Below the pieces are notes generated by a model, which was given only the letters and a program-made list of their open reading frames with translations, did not search any database and was not told the DNA's origin. Below are positions 16,314 to 26,869 of a stretch of 64,000 nt of DNA, in pieces; position 1 is the stretch's first letter, and each line of letters opens with the position of its first letter. The position numbers and the translations under genes are program-made. This stretch comes from Pedobacter cryophilus. Lineage in GTDB: Bacteria; Bacteroidota; Bacteroidia; Sphingobacteriales; Sphingobacteriaceae. The DNA lies in the NCBI RefSeq assembly GCF_005116455.1, contig NZ_SWBP01000002.1, positions 558,001-622,000 on the forward strand, in the 5' to 3' direction.

Positions 16314-17636
16314 ATGATAAACACAGAAGAAAAAGCGCAATTGCTAAAGCGTTTAAACATTGCCCAATTAAATGAAATGCAAATTGCTGCAGAAAAAGCA
16401 ATACAATCTAATAAAGATGTAATGGTGCTTTCTGCAACTGGCTCAGGTAAAACGTTGGCATTTCTAATTCCGCTTTTATACCGCTTAAAAAAGGATGCCA
16501 AGCAAGCACAGGTTTTGGTAATAGTACCATCAAGAGAGCTTGCGCTGCAAATTGAGCAAGTTTTTAGAGCTTTTCAATCGGGTTTTAAAGTAAGTTGTAT
16601 TTATGGCGGCCATTCTACCAAAACAGAAGAACAAAGTTTAAGTGTAACTCCAGAAGTAATTATTGGTACGCCAGGTAAAATTAGCTACCATATTAGAAAA
16701 GAAAACATCAATCCTCAAGAGTTAGAATATTTGGTTTTAGATGAGTTTGATAAATCACTAGAAATGGGTTTCCAAGTAGAAATGGAATTCATTATTGAGA
16801 ATTTAACCAATGTAAAACAAAAAATATTAACCTCGGCTACCAAAATGGACGAGATTCCGCTGTTTGCAAGAGTAAATAATTTAGCCACAGTTAATTTTTT
16901 AAATGATGATGCTCACGCACCAGAACTAGCTTTAAGGGTTTTACATACGCCATCAAAAGATAAATTAAAGCTGTTGATGCAGGTGGTAGCAGAGCACCCA
17001 GATGGACCAACTTTAATTTTTTGTAACCACCGCGAAGCTGTTGACAGAGTGAGTGAAATACTTTGGGATAAGGGAATGTCTAACGGAATTTATCATGGCG
17101 GGATGGATCAACCGGAAAGAGAAAAGGCTTTAGTGAAATTTAGAAATGGAACACATGCAGTTTTGGTCACCACAGATTTAGCTTCCAGAGGTTTAGATAT
17201 TCCTGATGTTCAACAAGTTATTCACTACCAAATTCCTTTCACAGAAGAATCTTTTACGCACCGTAACGGCAGAACAGCCCGAATGAAAGCTACCGGAAAA
17301 GCTTATTTACTGTTAGCAGATGATGAATATTGCCCAGGTTATATCAACCAAAAGGTAGAAGAAATAGCAAATATTCCTGATTTTAAATTATTTGACGCCA
17401 GTAAATGGGCTACACTTTACATTGCGGCAGGTAAAAAAGATAAAATTAATAAGATAGATATTGTGGGTTTGCTTCATAAGAAAGCAAATCTAGAGAAAGA
17501 AGATATAGGTTTAATAGAAGTTTTTGATCACATGTCTTACGTAGCGGTGCTAAGAAAAAAAATAAACCAAGCTTTAGGATTAATCAGACCCGAGAAAATT
17601 AAAGGAAAGAAATATAAAATTGGGATTGATGAATAA
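16314..17636 (+). CDS. DEAD-box-type RNA helicase with DEFD motif II
   Basis: A 440-residue ATP-dependent RNA helicase. Motif I is SATGSGKT, Ia PSRELALQ, Ib GTPGK, and motif II reads DEFD instead of DEAD (LVLDEFDKSLEMGF). Motif III is SAT (LTSATKMDE), and the second core domain has TTDLASRGLD and HRNGRTARM in place of the usual HRIGRTGR. The last 80 residues form a separate domain (KINKIDIVGLLHKK ... YVAVLRKKINQAL) resembling the DbpA-type RNA-binding domain, suggesting an rRNA target. An ATG at 16284 lies upstream of the likely -7 box, so 16314 is preferred. It is divergent from the SpoU methyltransferase. Confidence 0.88.
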   Translation: MINTEEKAQLLKRLNIAQLNEMQIAAEKAIQSNKDVMVLSATGSGKTLAFLIPLLYRLKKDAKQAQVLVIVPSRELALQIEQVFRAFQSGFKVSCIYGGHSTKTEEQSLSVTPEVIIGTPGKISYHIRKENINPQELEYLVLDEFDKSLEMGFQVEMEFIIENLTNVKQKILTSATKMDEIPLFARVNNLATVNFLNDDAHAPELALRVLHTPSKDKLKLLMQVVAEHPDGPTLIFCNHREAVDRVSEILWDKGMSNGIYHGGMDQPEREKALVKFRNGTHAVLVTTDLASRGLDIPDVQQVIHYQIPFTEESFTHRNGRTARMKATGKAYLLLADDEYCPGYINQKVEEIANIPDFKLFDASKWATLYIAAGKKDKINKIDIVGLLHKKANLEKEDIGLIEVFDHMSYVAVLRKKINQALGLIRPEKIKGKKYKIGIDE

Positions 17637-17719
17637 CTTGCGTTTTTGTTTTGTAAGCATTTAGTTTTTACAGTAAGGAATTGATTTTTAGTAAGACTAA
17701 ACTGTTGAAAATAATTATC

Positions 17720-18178
17720 ATGAAAAAATCAATATTAATTTTAACCATCATTTTTAGCTTTCTAGGCCATTTATCAGCACAAGAAAAAGCGGTATTTCAA
17801 ACTAAGGAAGGAGCCATAAAGGGTTATGATGCTGTTGCTTATTTTAAAGAGAATAAAGCAGTAAAGGGTAATGAAAAATATTCTTATCTCTGGAAAGATG
17901 CTCTTTGGTTGTTTAGTAACAAAGAAAATTTAAAGGCTTTTAAATCCCATCCTGAAAAATTTGAACCCCAATTTGGTGGTTATTGCGCTTATGGTTATGC
18001 TAAAGGTCATGCTGCTCCGGTAGATCCAAATGCATTTAAAATTGTGGATGGCAAGTTGTATCTAAACTACAATTCTGATGTTCAACAATTATGGAATAAA
18101 GATATTCAGGGTTTTATTAACGATGCATTAAAAAATTACAAAGCAGATTTAATAAAATCAGGAGAAAAAGGGAACTAA
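17720..18178 (+). CDS. Secreted YHS-domain protein
   Basis: A 152-residue exported protein from the ATG at 17720; an upstream in-frame start at 17681 would bury the signal peptide. The signal peptide covers residues 1-21 (MKKSILILTIIFSFLGHLSAQ, cleavage after Ala or Gln). The mature protein is a YHS-like domain: GYDAVAYFKENKAVKGNEKY, then LWLFSNKENLKAFKSHPEKF and QFGGYCAYGYAKGH with one Cys. YHS domains occur in metal-related and redox proteins, and this GYDAVAYF type is common in periplasmic proteins of unknown role. A terminator follows directly. Confidence 0.85.
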   Translation: MKKSILILTIIFSFLGHLSAQEKAVFQTKEGAIKGYDAVAYFKENKAVKGNEKYSYLWKDALWLFSNKENLKAFKSHPEKFEPQFGGYCAYGYAKGHAAPVDPNAFKIVDGKLYLNYNSDVQQLWNKDIQGFINDALKNYKADLIKSGEKGN

Positions 18179-18198
18179 TTTTACTTCGATAAAGTTCA

Positions 18199-18233
18199 CA
18201 AAAAAAACCTTCTAATTTTTGAGGGTTTTTTTG
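18199..18233 (+). terminator. Intrinsic terminator of the YHS-domain gene
   Basis: A run of As and AAACCT pairs with AGGGTTT and a long T-run across a loop of about 13 nt, beginning 20 nt after the stop codon. Confidence 0.65.
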
Positions 18234-18344
18234 TTTTAAAGCGGATTGTAAAAGGAATTTATTATAAATTAATTACATTTAAAAATTGACCAATATTAAA
18301 CCTTTTTTAATCTTTACAGTCGAGTTAAAATATTGATTTTCTTA

Positions 18345-21300
18345 ATGAGCAAACTAAAACGTATTGTTTTTTACATTCTTTTCTTGTTTTCACTATTCTC
18401 AGTAGAAAAAACGTTTGCACAAGGAACATCAAATAAAGGAACTGATTTTTGGGTTGGATATGGAACTCATATAGCAACAGGAAATATGGTTTTATATCTT
18501 ACTTCTGATGTAAATACTACAGCAACGGTTTCAATAAATGCCTTAGGATCTACTCAAATAGTAAATATTACAGCAAATATTGTAAGTACAGTAACTATTC
18601 CATCAACAGCTCATTTAAGTGTAGAAGGTAAATCGGCATTAGGTATTCATATTACATCTTTAAAACCCATAATAGTTTATTCTCACATTTATGCAAGTTC
18701 TGTTTCAGGTGCAACTTTAGTTTTACCTACCAATACTTTGGGTAAAGATTACTTTTCTATCAATTATAAACAGGTATCTAACCAAAATAATTCTGCTTCT
18801 TGGTTTTTTGTGGTTGCAGTTGAGGATAATACACAGGTAGAAATTACCCCTTCGCAAGCTACTCAAGGCGGTTGGGTTGCAAATACAAAATATACAGTAA
18901 ATTTAAATAAAGGGGAAATTTACCATGTCTTAGGTGCCTATACAAACGCAAACGGAACTTTAGGGGTTGATTTAACGGGTTCTAAAATTAAATCAGTTTC
19001 CACAACCGGAGTTTGTAAAAAAGTTGCTGTTTTTTCTGGAAGTAGTAAAATATCAATTAGTTGCTTAAATAATAACACAGCAGGTTCTGCTGATAACCTG
19101 TTTCAACAAGTTTATCCTACGGCAACTTGGGGTAAAAAATTTATAACTGTACCACAAAAAGAGAGAAATTTTGATGTGTATAGAATTCTTAAAAGCGACC
19201 CAACAGCAGTTGTTACCTTAAATGGTTTAGTAATCCCTAATGCTAGTTTTACAAATGGTTTATATTACGATTTTGAATCACAGGCTGTTAATAATATAAG
19301 TTCTGATAAAGCTATACAAGTAGTTCAATATGCAGTAACACAAGGTAGAGGAATTAATTGTACGCCTATTACTGGTGACGTGGGTGATCCTGAAATGATT
19401 TTTTTAAATCCTTTAGAACAAACATTGACTCAAATTACGATGTATTCTTCTCCAAATTTTAATATCCTTAAGCATTTTATAAATGTGGTGGTAAAGAATG
19501 AGGGAGTTGCGAGTTTTAAAGTTGATGGTGTGAGTAAATCTACAAGTTTTATCCCTGTTGTAGGAAATGCAGCATATTATTCTGCTCAAATTTCAGTTGC
19601 CGCGGGTACCCATAATTTATCTTGCGATGAAGGTTTTAATGCCATTGCTTATGGTTTTGGTGGGGCAGAATCTTACGGCTATGCCGCCGGCGCAAATCTT
19701 ACTGCTTTTGGTGTAGAAACAATTGATGATGTAACAAAGCAGGTTTTACAATCTGCTTGTGCAGCTACGCCATTCTCTCTGTCATTAAAATTGCCTTATC
19801 AACCTGTTGAAATTTATTTAGATAAAGGAGATGGTACAGGGTCAATATCTATTCCTATTGAGTTGTTGTCACAAACTACAAAAGATGGAGAAACAACTTA
19901 CGTTTACTCTTTAGCAAAAAGTTTAATTTTTACTTTGCCTAATACCTATCCTTTTAAAGTAAGAGTAATTAAGCCAACCATTGATGATTGTGGTACAGGA
20001 GATGAGTTTAATTTTGATTTAATTATTAACCCTAAGCCAGTCGCTAATTTTAATACGATAGCAAAGTCTTGTTTAAGAGAAGCTGTAAATTTCACCTCAC
20101 AAGCAGACCCTAATGAACCTAATATTAGTAATTACTTATGGGATTTTAACGGAGAGGGAAGTGCTACCACAAAAGATGCATCATTTATTTTTTTAACATC
20201 TGGTTTAAAAAAGGTGAGGTTTTCTGTAAAGTCTGTTTCTGGATGTTGGTCTGATGTGGTTGAAAAAGAGGTTAATGTAGTTGAATTGCCAGTTCCTCAA
20301 TTCTCAGCTCCTTTAGCAAATTGCGTAAATAAAGATATTAGTTTTACTGATCTATCTACAACCGCCGATGGAACTATTGTTAAATGGGATTGGAATTTTA
20401 ACGATCCTTTGTCTACAACAAACACATCAAATCTTCAAAATCCAACTCATAATTACAAAACCTATGCTATTTATTCGGTTAGGCTTACCGTTACTACAAG
20501 TACTGGTTGTATTAATACTATTATTAAAGAAGTAATTGTTTATCCAGAACCGGTAGCAGATTTTGAAGCTTCAGAAGTTTGTGTACAAGCAGCACCAACA
20601 GCATTTACAAATAAATCAACTGTTTTAAATAACGGTAACCTTAGCTATTTATGGGATTTTAATGAACCATCATCAGGCATTAATAATACATCAACATTAA
20701 AAAATCCTACTCATTCTTACAGCGTTGCCGGTAATTATATTGTGAAGTTAACCGTTACAAGTGATGCAGGTTGCCAAATAGAAACAACTAAAACAGTAAG
20801 GGTAAATCCTAAACCTCTGGCAAATTTTACAGCTCCTGCGCAATCTTGTTTTAATGATGCCATTACTTTTACGGATGTTCCAGAAATAAACGGACCAATA
20901 GTAACCGATTATTTATGGGATTTTAACGGCGTAGGGACCTCAACATTAAAAAATCCTCAATTTACTTTTCCAACTACAGGTATTAAAACAATAAGATATT
21001 CTGTAAAGTCTGATAAAGGTTGCTGGTCTGATATTACTTCAAAAAATATTGAAGTGATGGCTTTGCCCATTTCTGATTTTTCTTTCAGTACCATAACTTG
21101 TGTTAACAGAGATATTTCTTTTACAGATCAATCAACTACTATAGGGCAAACCATTGTAAAATGGGAATGGGATTTTGGAGATCCAACGTCAACATCTAAC
21201 CTATCAAACCTCCAAAACCCAAATCATATTTTTAGTGCTGTTAAAATTTATGATATAAAATTAACGGTGACTACCAATTTAGGTTGTACCAAAACTATCA

Positions 21301-23240
21301 TCAAGCAAATAAATATTTATCCTTTGCCCGTTGTTAATTTTGATACTCCAGATATTTGCTTAGATGATGCATCGGCTCAATTCACCAACAAAACTACTGT
21401 TGCAGATGGTTCTGCTTTAACTTATATATGGGATTTTGGAGACCCAAGTTCGGGTATTCTTAATTCATCAACATTGGTAAACCCAAGCCATAAATATAGT
21501 AGTGCGGCAAATTATCAGGTTAAACTGATGGTAAAAAGTGCTAAAGGTTGCGAATCACAAATAATTAAAACGTTTACTGTAAACGGAAGTACGCCCAAAG
21601 CAGATTTTGTGGTTCAAAATGGTAGTAATTTATGCAATGATGTACCGGTGGTTTTTGAAGATCGCTCTCTAGTTGATTTTGGCGAAATCACAAAAATTGA
21701 ATGGTATTATGATAGTGCTACGCCAACTGTTGTAGAAGTTGATAACAACCCAAACTTAAGATCGGCAACAGCCAAAAAATATACTCATCAATACCCAGTA
21801 TTTTTTAGTCCGGCGCAAAAAATAGTAAATGTAAAGATGTTAGCTTATTCTGGAAATAGTGCAACATGTGTAAGTACGGTTATCAAATCCATCACTTTAA
21901 AAGCAGTTCCTATTGCTAGTTTTTTAATGCCTGATGGTTGTTTACCTAATGGCGAAGCACAGTTTTTCAGTCAATCTACATTTGATGGGTTTTCAACAGG
22001 TTTAACTTATGTTTGGGATTTTGGAGATACAAATACGGGATTAAATAATACATCAACACTTGTAAATCCAACACACTTATATAAAGCAGCAGGCGATTAT
22101 TTAATTACACTTATTGTTACCGCTCCAAATGGTTGTGTAGCAACTTTAAGCAAAACATTTACAGTTAAAGGCGCCATTCCTCAGCCTTTATTTAATGTTT
22201 TAAATGAAAATGCACTTTGTAGTGATTATAGCGTAGTTTTTAATGAAGTGTCTACATTAAGTTTTGGGGAGCTAAACAAGGTAGAATGGTATTTTGATAT
22301 CGATAATCAATTAAATAACCCAGCTTATCAATTGGTAGATAATTCTCCTACTTTAAGAGCTGATGTCGCAAAGTCTTATTCTTTTACGTATCCAACTTTT
22401 AATGCGCCATTAAATAAAATTGTGAATGTAAAAATGAAGGTGTTTTCTGGCATAGGATGTGTGAGTGAAATTATTAAATCTATATCGCTTAAAGCTGTTC
22501 CTAATGTGGTTTTTACTAGTTTACCGTCTGTTTGTGAAGAAGTAGTTCCTTATCAAATTATTCAAGCTGCTGAAAATACTGGATTTGCAGGAAGTGGCGT
22601 TTATTCTGGTAAAGGAGTAAATTCAACGGGTATTTTTTCTCCTTTTATTGCTGGTGTGGGTACGCATAGTATTACTTATACCTTTACAGGGAATAATGGG
22701 TGTTTAACCGAGAAAAAACAAGATATTATTGTTTATCCTACGCCTACAGCTGATGCAGGATTAGATCAAACTATTTTAATTGGCGGAGAAATAAAAATTA
22801 ACGCCACAGCTTCAGGAAATACTTTAACTTATAAATGGTTGCCAGCAACAGGTTTAGATGGTGATGATATTTTAACACCAATTGCAAAGCCAATAGTAGA
22901 TACAAAATACACCTTGTTGGTGACCAGTGCGGATGGATGTGTTTATGCTGACGAGGTCTTTATAAAAGTGTTACAATATCCAGAAATACCAAACACTTTT
23001 ACACCCAATAATGATGGTGTAAATGATATTTGGGCAATAAAATATTTAGAAAGCTATCCTAGTTCGTCAATTAAAATATTTAACAGATACGGACAAGAAG
23101 TTTTTAAAGCAGATAATTATTTGAATCCTTGGGATGGTAGAGCAGCAGGAGTAGATTTACCACCAGGAATGTATTATTATATTATTACCGCAAACGCAGG
23201 TCAATTAAAATATTCTGGTTCGGTAATGTTAGTGAGGTAA
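18345..23240 (+). CDS. Giant PKD-repeat surface protein with T9SS type-B sorting domain (1)
   Basis: This 1631-residue protein starts at the ATG at 18345; a TTG 12 nt upstream is ignored. A signal peptide covers residues 1-26 (ending FAQ). Residues about 27-470 form an IgGFc-binding-protein-like N-terminal domain (GTSNKGTDFWVGYGTH ... GFNAIAYGFGGAESYGYAAG). A chain of PKD-type repeats follows, recognisable by recurring WDFN/WDFGD and NPTHxY motifs with paired cysteines. The last 90 residues (PNTFTPNNDGVNDIW ... GMYYYIITANAGQLKYSGSVMLVR) are the type-B C-terminal sorting domain of type IX secretion. It is probably a surface adhesin. Unlike the two paralogues downstream it has no PorP/SprF gene directly after it. 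Confidence 0.88.
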   Translation: MSKLKRIVFYILFLFSLFSVEKTFAQGTSNKGTDFWVGYGTHIATGNMVLYLTSDVNTTATVSINALGSTQIVNITANIVSTVTIPSTAHLSVEGKSALGIHITSLKPIIVYSHIYASSVSGATLVLPTNTLGKDYFSINYKQVSNQNNSASWFFVVAVEDNTQVEITPSQATQGGWVANTKYTVNLNKGEIYHVLGAYTNANGTLGVDLTGSKIKSVSTTGVCKKVAVFSGSSKISISCLNNNTAGSADNLFQQVYPTATWGKKFITVPQKERNFDVYRILKSDPTAVVTLNGLVIPNASFTNGLYYDFESQAVNNISSDKAIQVVQYAVTQGRGINCTPITGDVGDPEMIFLNPLEQTLTQITMYSSPNFNILKHFINVVVKNEGVASFKVDGVSKSTSFIPVVGNAAYYSAQISVAAGTHNLSCDEGFNAIAYGFGGAESYGYAAGANLTAFGVETIDDVTKQVLQSACAATPFSLSLKLPYQPVEIYLDKGDGTGSISIPIELLSQTTKDGETTYVYSLAKSLIFTLPNTYPFKVRVIKPTIDDCGTGDEFNFDLIINPKPVANFNTIAKSCLREAVNFTSQADPNEPNISNYLWDFNGEGSATTKDASFIFLTSGLKKVRFSVKSVSGCWSDVVEKEVNVVELPVPQFSAPLANCVNKDISFTDLSTTADGTIVKWDWNFNDPLSTTNTSNLQNPTHNYKTYAIYSVRLTVTTSTGCINTIIKEVIVYPEPVADFEASEVCVQAAPTAFTNKSTVLNNGNLSYLWDFNEPSSGINNTSTLKNPTHSYSVAGNYIVKLTVTSDAGCQIETTKTVRVNPKPLANFTAPAQSCFNDAITFTDVPEINGPIVTDYLWDFNGVGTSTLKNPQFTFPTTGIKTIRYSVKSDKGCWSDITSKNIEVMALPISDFSFSTITCVNRDISFTDQSTTIGQTIVKWEWDFGDPTSTSNLSNLQNPNHIFSAVKIYDIKLTVTTNLGCTKTIIKQINIYPLPVVNFDTPDICLDDASAQFTNKTTVADGSALTYIWDFGDPSSGILNSSTLVNPSHKYSSAANYQVKLMVKSAKGCESQIIKTFTVNGSTPKADFVVQNGSNLCNDVPVVFEDRSLVDFGEITKIEWYYDSATPTVVEVDNNPNLRSATAKKYTHQYPVFFSPAQKIVNVKMLAYSGNSATCVSTVIKSITLKAVPIASFLMPDGCLPNGEAQFFSQSTFDGFSTGLTYVWDFGDTNTGLNNTSTLVNPTHLYKAAGDYLITLIVTAPNGCVATLSKTFTVKGAIPQPLFNVLNENALCSDYSVVFNEVSTLSFGELNKVEWYFDIDNQLNNPAYQLVDNSPTLRADVAKSYSFTYPTFNAPLNKIVNVKMKVFSGIGCVSEIIKSISLKAVPNVVFTSLPSVCEEVVPYQIIQAAENTGFAGSGVYSGKGVNSTGIFSPFIAGVGTHSITYTFTGNNGCLTEKKQDIIVYPTPTADAGLDQTILIGGEIKINATASGNTLTYKWLPATGLDGDDILTPIAKPIVDTKYTLLVTSADGCVYADEVFIKVLQYPEIPNTFTPNNDGVNDIWAIKYLESYPSSSIKIFNRYGQEVFKADNYLNPWDGRAAGVDLPPGMYYYIITANAGQLKYSGSVMLVR

Positions 23241-23347
23241 AATAAAACTAAAAGGGCTTTTAAATGGTATATCATTAAAAATAACACTAGATTAAAAATT
23301 ATAGTTAATCTATTGACTTTGAACAAAACAAACTACAAAATTAGTAA

Positions 23348-26300
23348 ATGAAATGTATTGCTACTTTTCTGTTATTCTTTTTAATATCATTTATTAGGGT
23401 AAATGCGCAAAACATCTCTAATGAAGGTACTGAGTTTTGGCTGTGTTTCCCATCGCATGTGCCAGCTCAAGGGCAGGGGAATAGTATTGCATCGTTATCT
23501 GTTTTTGTAACTTCAAAAGATAATACAAGCGGGGTAGTTACTTGTGGTACTTTCTCGCAAAGTTTTACCGTATTGGCCAACACGGTAACAGAAGTGGTAG
23601 TTTCCAGGGCTGCTTCTTATATCAATGATGGTACAGGCATTTCTACAAATAAAGGAATTAAAGTAACAATAGATAATGGAAAACCTAAAGCGGTGGTTTA
23701 TGCCCATGTGTTTGCAGGAGCCAGATCTGCGGCTACTTTAGTTTTGCCAGTATTGGCGTTAGGCCAAAAATATTACGGAATGTCTTTTGATCAGAATGAT
23801 ACCCGTAATATTGGTAATTCACAATTAAATATTGTTTGTGTAGAACCAAATACAGTTTTAAATATTACACCAAGAATTAGCGGAGTACCACAGCCAACTA
23901 TTAGGGTTACTTTGGTAAATGTGGGTGATGTATATCAATACCAAAATGAAAACGATATTACTGGTACTTATGTTGAAGTAGACGCCAGCAGTTCGAGTTG
24001 TAAAAGATTTGCTGCTTTTTCTGGGAGCTCGGCAGTGGCAATATTAGCACCGGGTTGTACGCCTCCGGGAAGCGCTACAAATACAGGTCAAAATGCATCT
24101 TATGATCCTCTTTTTCAACAATTATATCCGTTAGAAAGCTGGGGAACTTCATTTCCCTTAATTCCTTTTTCAGAGCGTAATACTGGTTCTATTTTTAGAG
24201 TAATGGCTTCAGAGAACAATACCATTATAAACATAGCGGGTGTAACCAGAACTATAAACGCCGGAGAATTTTACCAAAGCCCACCCATTACCAGCGTATC
24301 TTTAATTACTGCTAATAAACCTGTAACCGTTGCTCAATTTGCGTTAACACAATATTGTGCCGATTCTCGTAATCGTACAAACGGAAGTATTCCTAGTGAC
24401 CCAGATATGGTGATTGTGAATCCTTTAGAGTATAGCATCAAAAATGTAACCATGTATTCGTCAGATAAATTAGTGATCCGAGATCAATTTTTGAACGTGA
24501 TGATTCCAAACGCTGGTGTTGCCTCTTTTAAAATAAATGGACAGGTTTCATCGAATATCTTTAGTGCCGTACCAGGCAATACTAATTATTCTTATGCACA
24601 AATTGATTTAAATAGAATTGGAGGCACTAATTTTAATCTCACCTCTGATGTAGGTTTTAATGCCATGGCTTATGGTTTTGGAGATTTTGAATCTTATGCT
24701 TATTCTGCAGGTACAAATTTAGCTTCTTCTGTATTTATTAATGCAGTAAGACCAGAAACTAATGAGATTATCACAAATGCTTGCCGAGATGAAGTTTTTG
24801 ATTTTAGATTAGTGTTGCCCTACATCTCTAATAAGTTAGTTTGGACTTTAGATGTTGGAGAAACCCCTATTGTCCAAAACAATCTTACGCCAGTACAGAT
24901 CACCATAAACGGTAAAGTGCTGTTTGAATATAGGCTTCCAGTAAATAAAATTTACAGCGTAACAGGTATAAAAAAAATAAAAGTTATTTCCACCATTCCT
25001 CCTGGTGCTAGTGGCTGTCCATCAGGAGATGAAACCCTTAATTTTGATTTTGAGGTTTATGATCCACCGCCAAATACAAGTTTTTTAGCTAAAAATAGTG
25101 CTTGTATTAATAATCCTGTCCAATATAATTTAAATGAAAGTAGTGGAGGAAGGCCTATTATAAGTTATTTCTGGGATTTTGGAGACGGAAGTACTTCTAC
25201 AGAGAAAAATCCAATACATACATTTACCACTACAGGCATAAAATCAGTTTCTCTTTTTGTGAAAAATGATGTGGCTTGTGTTTCTAATGTGTTTACTTTA
25301 CCTATAGAAATCTTAAATCAGCCTCAAGCAAATTTTTTGATCGAAGATTTGTCTTGTTCGCAACAGCCTATAAAATTTACTGATCAAAGTGATTTAGCCC
25401 AAAGTACAGCAATGAGCTATTTGTGGGATTTTGGTGATGGAACAACTTCTGCTGAACAAAATCCGGTTCATGCTTATAGTACTAGCGGAAATTACGTGGT
25501 TTCTTTAACAGTTAAAACGAGTGCAGATTGTGAAGTAACCATCACAAAAAGTAAAATTATTAATGGTGCCCCAACTATAGATTTTGATGATCCCGCATCA
25601 TGCGTAACTGATTTAGTGACTTTTACGGTCAAAAATAAATCGGCAGATGTGGCGTCTTTTGATTGGGATTTTGGAGATGCGGTTAATGATGTATCACAAA
25701 GAAATAAAGAAAATCCTTCTCATAAGTATAACAATGCAGGTTTTTATAATGTGAAACTTACAGTAACCTCTGTTAATGGTTGTACAACAGAAGTAATCAA
25801 AAGCATTACTATTAGCGCAGCAAATCCTAAAGCGCAATTTGCAGTTTTAGATAACAATAATTTATGTAGTAATGTGCCTGTAAAGTTTAAAGATTTATCA
25901 TCTATTTCTTTTGGAAACATCACTAAATTAGAATGGATTTTTAATTATTCCGCAACAGCTATAAATCAAAAACTAGTAGTTAATAACCCTGTTCCGCAAG
26001 ATACCTACGAATTTAAATACCCGGCTTCAAAAGATAATCTTAATTATCAAGTAACGCTTAGAGCCTATTCCGGGAATTTATGTTTTCAAGATTTTGGTCC
26101 TGTTACGGTTACGGTAAAAGGTAGTCCTGATGTGAATTTTGCACCGTTACCTAACGTTTGTCTAAACATCAATAAGTTTAAATTTACAGAAGCTTCAGAA
26201 TTAACAGGTATAGCAGGGAGTGGTTTTTATACAGGAACAGGAATAACAGACGATGGTTTTTTTGATCCTTTATTGTCGGGTGCAGGTACTTTTGAAATCA

Positions 26301-26869
26301 GCTACATTTTTAATGCAAATAATGGTTGCACAGATATCAAAAAGCAAAATATTACAGTTTATGAGTTGCCTGTAATTGTAACCGGGACAGAAGAATTGGT
26401 GATTCTTACAGGCGGGCAAATAACTTTAAATGCGGAAGCCACCGGAAACGGTTTAACTTATAAATGGCTGCCAGCTGATGGATTAAGTAGAGATGATATC
26501 CTAAATCCGATAGCATCACCCCAAGAAACTACTTTATATACTTTAACTGTCACATCTGCTGATGGTTGCATAGTTATTGCTAGGGTAAACGTTAATGTTG
26601 CTGATTTTCCAGATATACCTAATACATTTACACCAAATAATGATGCGGTTAACGATACCTGGAATATTAAATATTTAGATACCTATGTGAATGCAAAAGT
26701 GTCAATTTTTAATCGTTTTGGTAACGAGGTTTTTAGTTCTAACGGCTATCCAATACCATGGGACGGTAAATTAAAAGGAAAGGATGTGCCGGTTGGAGTG
26801 TATTATTATGTTATAGACCCAAGAAATGGAAATGATAAATTTTCAGGGTCAGTTACTGTTATTAGATGA
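23348..26869 (+). CDS. Giant PKD-repeat surface protein with T9SS type-B sorting domain (2)
   Basis: A 1173-residue paralogue of the preceding gene. Signal peptide 1-20 (ending VNAQ), then the IgGFc-binding-like domain (ISNEGTEFWLCFPSHVPAQG ... FNAMAYGFGDFESYAYSAGT), then fewer PKD repeats (WDFGDGSTSTEKNPIHTF, WDFGDGTTSAEQNPVHAY, DWDFGDAVNDV). It ends in a type-B sorting domain (PNTFTPNNDAVNDTW ... FSGSVTVIR). The stop overlaps the next ATG by 4 nt (ATGA), coupling it to the PorP/SprF gene, which type-B cargo are known to need for export in Flavobacterium. The N-terminal half is closest to the third adhesin at 28052. Confidence 0.88.
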   Translation: MKCIATFLLFFLISFIRVNAQNISNEGTEFWLCFPSHVPAQGQGNSIASLSVFVTSKDNTSGVVTCGTFSQSFTVLANTVTEVVVSRAASYINDGTGISTNKGIKVTIDNGKPKAVVYAHVFAGARSAATLVLPVLALGQKYYGMSFDQNDTRNIGNSQLNIVCVEPNTVLNITPRISGVPQPTIRVTLVNVGDVYQYQNENDITGTYVEVDASSSSCKRFAAFSGSSAVAILAPGCTPPGSATNTGQNASYDPLFQQLYPLESWGTSFPLIPFSERNTGSIFRVMASENNTIINIAGVTRTINAGEFYQSPPITSVSLITANKPVTVAQFALTQYCADSRNRTNGSIPSDPDMVIVNPLEYSIKNVTMYSSDKLVIRDQFLNVMIPNAGVASFKINGQVSSNIFSAVPGNTNYSYAQIDLNRIGGTNFNLTSDVGFNAMAYGFGDFESYAYSAGTNLASSVFINAVRPETNEIITNACRDEVFDFRLVLPYISNKLVWTLDVGETPIVQNNLTPVQITINGKVLFEYRLPVNKIYSVTGIKKIKVISTIPPGASGCPSGDETLNFDFEVYDPPPNTSFLAKNSACINNPVQYNLNESSGGRPIISYFWDFGDGSTSTEKNPIHTFTTTGIKSVSLFVKNDVACVSNVFTLPIEILNQPQANFLIEDLSCSQQPIKFTDQSDLAQSTAMSYLWDFGDGTTSAEQNPVHAYSTSGNYVVSLTVKTSADCEVTITKSKIINGAPTIDFDDPASCVTDLVTFTVKNKSADVASFDWDFGDAVNDVSQRNKENPSHKYNNAGFYNVKLTVTSVNGCTTEVIKSITISAANPKAQFAVLDNNNLCSNVPVKFKDLSSISFGNITKLEWIFNYSATAINQKLVVNNPVPQDTYEFKYPASKDNLNYQVTLRAYSGNLCFQDFGPVTVTVKGSPDVNFAPLPNVCLNINKFKFTEASELTGIAGSGFYTGTGITDDGFFDPLLSGAGTFEISYIFNANNGCTDIKKQNITVYELPVIVTGTEELVILTGGQITLNAEATGNGLTYKWLPADGLSRDDILNPIASPQETTLYTLTVTSADGCIVIARVNVNVADFPDIPNTFTPNNDAVNDTWNIKYLDTYVNAKVSIFNRFGNEVFSSNGYPIPWDGKLKGKDVPVGVYYYVIDPRNGNDKFSGSVTVIR

